64,000 bases of DNA from Corydoras sp. C115 (Eukaryota > Chordata > Actinopteri > Siluriformes > Callichthyidae), in NCBI GenBank assembly GCA_019802505.1, contig JAFMOC010000006.1:3753501-3817500 (forward strand). The letters are read 5' to 3'. Each line of letters starts with the position of its first letter. Within the stretch, counting starts at the first letter, position 1. This document shows, piece after piece, positions 58,801 to 64,000 of the stretch. A program made the position numbers and the translations under genes. Below the pieces are notes generated by a model. That model was not told the origin of the DNA. It saw only the letters and a list, made by a program, of their open reading frames with translations, and did not search any database.

Positions 58801-61800
58801 AGAAAAGTCCGGCAGTGGACCAATTAAAATCCCTGCCATAGAGAATGCCGAGAGCACTGCTGCACATGTGATAAGGACTGCCGCAGGATATTCCAATATG
58901 ACTTGGGAGTAGCTATCAAAAATGTAGAAACATTTCTGAATATGATATGGGTCATTACATGCAAATTCACCTAAACATCTCAGTTCACGACATTTAAAGA
59001 AAAGTGAAATCTTCTGTTATATTAGCAAAACCTTGCAAAATCCTAAATCTCGATTCCAAATACTGTACTTTATCTTCCATCATTACTAAGTAAGTAAATG
59101 CTTGCTTACATAACAATATAAAGATGGATTTATCTAGCACTTTGTTTTTTTTATTATATAAACAATACAAACTAGCACAAAAAGGCAATGATACTTTTTG
59201 GGAAAATATATCTGAGTGGATATGACCTGACCTGATATGAAAAAAAAGGGGGGGAGGGTCGGATAATGATCGGGGTTTGATTACTCTACAGTGTAACAAC
59301 TGCTGATGTGTGGTATTCACACCAGTTTCGATGCCAACTAGTTGCATCCAGGTTGGCAAATTCAATTATATTAATGGCATTCTTAAGTGCCACGCAGCCT
59401 TTTACTGTCACGCCACACTGACCCTAATGCTTTCTCAATTGGCATCTCAGGACAACGCATGATGCAACAGCCAGCTGTCAGAACAGTATCTTGCCTACAG
59501 TCCTGAGGTCTGTTTAAGTACTTCCTGTTTACATCATCTCAATTTGTTTTACACTTATGTTTAGTTCCTTCTCTGTCATTAATGCTTCTTTCCTCACTGC
59601 TATTAGGTTTTTCAACAAAGGTAATACTTTTAGCTTCTTTAGGAAAAGGTTATGTTCCTTTCAGGTCAGGTCATGCGCCGGTTTCCTTGTGCCTGGTCTC
59701 TTCTATTTTTTTCACTACAAGTGTTTGGTTCTTATGTTAGTTTTAATCCTTCAACATTAGTTTATTTTTATGAACATTAGTTTCTGTAACTTTGCTTATG
59801 TAGGTGGTTAGTTCCAGTTCACTGCGCTGAGTCGTCTCAGTGAAATACTCCTTATTTGTATCAAATTAGAGTCATATATCACTGGTTAAATATATCTTTA
59901 CCATGCATCTTATTTTCTCTTTTTTTTTCTTTAGCTTCGTCTTTTTTTATATCTTTGTGTTTCTGATGCTTTCTCTGTTGTGTTTTACTTTTTATGGTTT
60001 TGTTATTGCTTCTATGTTTACCACTCGTACCGGTTAATAAATGTAAATTATTTTTGCATTGTTTGTGCTCCTTTTCGCGGGAATGGCTGTGGCTTCACCC
60101 TGTTTCAAATGCTATGTGCTCTCACTCAAACCAGCAAAGTTCCCTGATTTCTGAGTTTTCTGATGTCCACAATGACTTCACTTCACATGTTCTTCTCTTT
60201 GACTCTTCTACTAATTACATGCCTCCATCAATCATGGCTGCAGTTCCCTCCATAAGCTGCCATTCTGTTATTAAGTCTGGTCAAGGATTTAAGGATTTTC
60301 TGAGTTAGACACACTGCCCATTACAACCTGTTTTATTCTGCCCCATCTGGTTCCATTTTTCACGTCACCTTTGTTACTCTCCTTGAAAGCTGTGATGGAC
60401 ATGGTCACAGCCCTGCATCTTTCATATTCCTTTCATATTTTCTAGGTCCTGCACTGGGTCCTGCAAAATGTAGGTAGAATTCTATCTCATTATTTTTTAA
60501 AGAGACATTCCACTGGGCCCTTGACTTAATTTGTTGTCAGAACACTGTCCTATGATGTGCTAATTGGTTTTAAGTTTTTCAGCTATTTGTTTTTTAACCA
60601 GCACTCTCCTTATCATTTTTTTTGTTCATAAACAGTGCTGGTCTCCCAGCCAAGTCTGCTTTTGAAACAGATTGTGCTATGGGCATTTCTGTACCTGTTA
60701 GTCCCAAGAATACCTTTTAGTCAGTATGTGAGAGAACTTCAGAATTTGTCTGTGCTTAGAGCTCTTCCTGTGAACCTGTCTGCACATAGGGTACTTCTTA
60801 TGAACCTATCTGCACAGAGGGGATTCCTGTGAACCTGCCTGTGCCTAAAGCACTTTCTGGAAATCTACCTGATTTAGTTACCATTTGAATATTTTCTGTG
60901 TCTGTTTTTGCACCAGTAAATCTGTTTATGTTGGGGTATTTCTAAATTCATGCTGTGAGTATGTGACCACTTTAAGAATACAAGTACCTCTGTAATTGGG
61001 TAATCTGATTATGTGTCTCAACCTGGCTTTGAGTTTGTTCCACTCCAGCAAGCATTACTGCTGGCTATTTACAGGGTGTTTCTGACGATTCTTTAAAGGA
61101 CATTACCACTGGCACTCCAAAAAGCATTCCCGCCAGCACTCCAGAGAGTGTCTCCATTTGGAGAAGCAATATAACTATTGTCCTGATCTCCGTTTAAGTA
61201 TTTCACTTCACTATGTATACTCTTTTTCATATGTCATTGTTACATATCTTTTTCTGTTCAATGCTGAGGTTATTTTTTTTTTGTTTTATTGTTCCTAATA
61301 TTTTTCTTTTCTCCTCTTTGCTAGTAGGAACTGTTTTTGTGCCTATTACAACTATTCTCATTGTAAACTACTCCCTCACACTTAGTTTAGTTCTTTGCTC
61401 TTGTTTTTGTAGTGTTGCTTTTGTTGGCTGTTACTTCACTGTAATAAGTAACTTCAGTAGACATATTACCCCAGTGTATATTGTGCCATTATTTTTTTTA
61501 AGCTTAATTATTTCTCATCCTCTTTGTGTTTATGTTTGTTTTGCTTTTTTATGTTTTACTGGTTATTGTCTTGGTTTTTTGCCTGAGGTAATTCCCTAAT
61601 GCTTGCCATCTTGTTAATAAGTTTAATGATAAGATTTATAATGCCACACTTTTAATAATGAATCCCTTTTTGATTTCTTTTTTACATGACAGCAGCAGCC
61701 AGGTCAGTTTGAGTCTTTTAACTTCTGCAGGCTTCACTAAATCTAAATTCATAAAAGTCGGCATTATGTAGCGGCATTCCTCATTTCAACCCCCAACAAA

Positions 61801-63073
61801 AAGCACTGGTTCTCAAAATGTTTGGGCACACCATTTTTTGGTGTTTGGACTCCCCTATTGCATCTAACAGCACTGCCTGTAACAGTGCTGGTCACTTCCA
61901 CCTACAACATATAGGAGATCCACACACTCCTGCTGTACCTAATGCAAAAATAAGTACTTTCATGTAAAACTGGTAAAATGTTATTTATTCATCTTTTGCG
62001 CAATCAATTAGGGTCACAGGGAGGAGTGACTGTTTCGGGCACTGGGCACATACTGGGCCTACACTTACTATATTGGGCAATTTTGAGCATTCAATTTAAC
62101 TTAAATCCATGTTTTTAGACTGATGGAGGAAACCAAAGAACCCAGAGGAAACCCACATGGACACAGGGAGAACAGGGAGACTCCACCACAGATCGAACCT
62201 GGATCTGTGGATTTAAACAGATCGAACCTGGATCTGTGCCCGGGGGGAAAATAGTTATAGACCAAGCTAAATGAATGTCTGGCAGTATCAAACAAATTAA
62301 CCAAATCAAATGCATGTACAGTAGTAGCTTCAGAACAATGATTGTTGCTTAATTATGAATACCAGCCATTAATACACAAAATACCAGCTGCTGCTGTGGT
62401 CTAGTTGATGTTTTAAAGAATGCATATTAAAATAATAAAATAACTAAAATGTAAAAATCTAGAAATTCTAAAATACTAGTATGAATTTGTTGAGGTGTTT
62501 TCAAAAACTACAAATGATGTGCAAAAAGATTACTGCATCACTCACAGTAAGGACACCTGTGCAAGAAGCAGGGTTGCATTTAACGTTTGAGCAACATGCA
62601 CTGCAGCCAATGATGTTAGGTGAAAATTCCACTTAATTAAGGTTTATTAAATTTGTATGTCATAATAAGCACGGACACCTCACAGCAAAAAGCTCCTCAG
62701 TTAAAGAAATTGCTAATTAGAAAAAAAATTGGCTCTTCAATATTATGTGCTGTTTTGTGGAATGTTGCCCACATCATTCTACAAAGCCTTTTCTCCAATT
62801 AAACAAATGTTGTAGACATTACAAAGCTCATTCAGAAGAACTGATATCAATGTCTTCCTCTACATTTAGAAGTTATTGCTGTTCCTTACCAAAAATGGGC
62901 CTTAGCAAATTAGTGACTAGAATTTAGGGAAAAAATAATTGGACAGGATTCTGTTAGAAGTCAAATAAAACACTTTATAATTACAGGGCCTGAATATAAA
63001 CAGAACAATAGGAGTACAAGATGATCATGATAATGTCACCCACCTCTTCGGAATGCCGTGGAGTTTCTCAGAC
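52872..63073 (-). CDS. disp2: Dispatched-family RND transporter, disp2; 5' end outside window
   Basis: A multipass membrane protein related to Dispatched, which releases lipid-modified Hedgehog. Six exons are seen: 63073-63044, 58912-58789, 58674-58547, 58465-58371, 57267-57170 and 56360-52872, about 1,320 aa. All junction phases match. Order: SEKLHGIPKSYSQVILEYPA (start of TM1), DFSDPLLGFEPRGTNIGIR, a first extracellular domain with FFCNAPGDHYAQLVFRSG and MCEMEQTQIRTDAHFEELC, CCPSWSLGNF, TM2-6 (sterol-sensing-like), a second lumenal domain (SHPFERYDAEYRHQF), TM8-12 with GLSVDFVTNYLISYC, then a ~270-residue Ser-rich cytosolic tail ending NGKRDTLRLSLRETVYDF and LPNSQPDLPDVW. TM4 reads LLGSCLNQALTFNDFW and lacks the GxxxDD of DISP1. 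That feature, the ELQPLA and QTSSPYK tail blocks, and the neighbours rpusd2/ccdc32 favour disp2. About 80-100 N-terminal residues are missing. Confidence 0.9.
56361..57169 (-). other. disp2 last intron
   Basis: 809-bp intron with donor GTACTG and acceptor TTTAG. No repeat recognised. Confidence 0.85.
57480..57665 (-). repeat. Very divergent SINE-A-like repeat in disp2 intron
   Basis: GCCAGCCCATCACGGGGTTG and CCAGGACCTTCTTGCTG with ACTAGAGCCA remain from the head and tail of a DANA-type SINE. The core is gone. Confidence 0.45.
57940..58006 (+). repeat. LINE tail ending in TATCT repeats
   Basis: ATTGTGGGACAAATAAAGG followed by (TTATC)n is a familiar 3' end of a fish non-LTR element. Only this end is recognisable. 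Confidence 0.5.
60741..60871. repeat. 30-bp minisatellite, about 4 copies
   Basis: Units of the type TGAACCTGTCTGCACATAGG plus 10 bases are repeated at 60741, 60771, 60801, 60830 and (partial) 60860. The period is a multiple of three, so an ORF reads a 10-residue repeat (NLSxxR...). Copies differ at 20-30 percent of positions. Confidence 0.7.
61990..62235 (-). repeat. Divergent SINE-A
   Basis: GTTTCGGGCACTGGGCACATA, GGGCAATTTTGAGCATTCAAT, TTAAATCCATGTTTTTAGAC and AGGAAACCCACATGGACACAG are present. The end carries a local duplication of CAGATCGAACCTGGATCTGTG (62190 and 62219). Confidence 0.8.
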
Positions 63074-64000
63074 CTATAAAAGAGACAAACTTAAGTAAGA
63101 GTAATCTTGCACATTTCTATCCATCTGATAACATTTGCAGTGCTGCTTGAAAGATTTTGTAGCCCTTATATTATTGCAGTCTATGTAAATATGATACAAA
63201 ACATCACCATTATTTCTTAAAAATACATAAAAAAAACATGCCAAATACATTAGGCTTACTAATTTTATCATCGTGAGAATGTCTCAAGTATTTCATCCCT
63301 GCTTTTAGTATGTGCTGTCATGATCAAGTGCATTTATCTTCATTTAGGAAAGCAGTGGCTTTCACCTTGCAGCTCTGTTAATTGTTTGTTGTTATTCCGA
63401 AGGCCGATAGACAAATATTACATTAATTATTTGACAATGTGAAAGCATCTTGGTTGTACTTGCTTTGAGAGATTTGATTTCCACAATATTTATGTAGTCT
63501 TTCTGTGTCAAAACCCTTCAGAAAAGGTTTCAGTCATTAGCCTAGTAAGCACAAATAATTTTCCTTTTATTGTAAAATATGATCTTGACATAATACAATA
63601 ACAAATTGTTTTGATGATCAGAATATACAGATCCAACCAATCACAACTTTTTGACATTCCATTAATTTAAATCACTTGACAGCAATGTAAGTTTTAAATT
63701 AACTGTTGATCCAAAATGTTCTTAATGTTTTCCTTATTCCAATTATGTAGATATCAATAGTTTTGAGGTTTTTTACTACTTATATAGATTTTGTGACTGT
63801 TAAAATCTGATAATAATTTCATGAATAAATGGTTCACAAACTTTCGGTTACCATTATAACATCAGGAAAAGATTGCACCTGAATGTCATCGCATGATGCC
63901 AAATAGGTTATAAGCTGCTGCCCTCTTGCGATCCATGCAGCCAAGGACACTGGACTGTGTTGTGACACTTAAACTCACGGATAGAGCTGTACCTGTGGAC
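63074..64000 (-). other. disp2 upstream intron to window edge
   Basis: No further disp2 exon could be placed with confidence. A short candidate at the very end (minus strand after GTCCACAG, 63992 down to about 63979) is too small to judge. Confidence 0.4.

Larger units (their letters stand above)
58913..63043 (-). other. Large disp2 intron (about 4.1 kb)
   Basis: No exon seen inside. It contains a T-rich region (59.5-61.6 kb) with a 30-bp minisatellite and an old SINE-A near 62 kb. The 128-codon ORF at 61213-61599 is Phe/Leu/Val-rich simply because the sequence is T-rich. Confidence 0.6.

Noticed and set aside
61213..61599. 128-codon hydrophobic ORF as a membrane protein
   Set aside because: It lies in a T-rich intron of disp2, where TTT/CTT/GTT codons give Phe/Leu/Val by chance. 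There is no recognisable family.
52872..63073. Assignment to disp1
   Set aside because: TM4 lacks GxxxDD, and the tail motifs and neighbours fit DISP2. I kept disp2, though a full tree is needed for certainty.

Overview
The window is nuclear DNA of a teleost fish. It is AT-rich, with split genes in GT-AG introns, long introns, dinucleotide microsatellites and many interspersed repeats. The commonest repeat is a tRNA-derived SINE of the DANA/mermaid type. That SINE and the other repeats suggest an ostariophysan fish other than zebrafish, but the sequence alone does not name the species.

Five protein-coding genes are supported by exon-by-exon reading. (1) 13.6-14.7 kb, minus: a single-exon receptor of the prolactin-releasing-peptide receptor (PRLHR) family. 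(2) 25.0-27.2 kb, minus: ccdc32, 185 aa in three coding exons, with one GC-AG intron and a probable 5'UTR exon near 30.4 kb. (3) 31.9-40.5 kb, plus: a PCMT1-type protein-L-isoaspartate methyltransferase, 228 aa in eight coding exons, divergent from ccdc32 across a short CCAAT/GC-box promoter. (4) 44.3-49.3 kb, plus: rpusd2, a pseudouridine synthase of 513 aa in three exons. (5) 52.9-63.1 kb and beyond, minus: a Dispatched-family RND transporter, best read as disp2; its 5' end lies outside the window. CCDC32, RPUSD2 and DISP2 also lie close together on human 15q15, so this is conserved microsynteny, here with a pcmt-like gene between ccdc32 and rpusd2.

The rest is intergenic or intronic. 0-13 kb is repeat-rich: a duplicated AT microsatellite, endonuclease-region and RT-region LINE fragments, and a compact LTR element without pol at 6.4-8.2 kb. 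15-24.9 kb is mostly AT-rich with scattered SINEs and one unexplained 92-codon ORF. The pcmt intron 6 carries a young Tc1 element whose transposase has a single in-frame stop. The 41.4-46.0 kb stretch around the rpusd2 start is a pile-up of SINEs, including a tandem array of SINE-derived ~205-bp units. A small hAT element lies between rpusd2 and disp2.

I saw no operon, CRISPR array, viral genome or toxin gene, and no clear sign of a wholly new system. The points most worth a second look are: lost charged residues in disp2 TM4, two LINE/SINE pairs with shared 3' tails, the GC-AG intron in ccdc32, the SINE-derived satellite, and the LTR element with its own unfamiliar ORFs.
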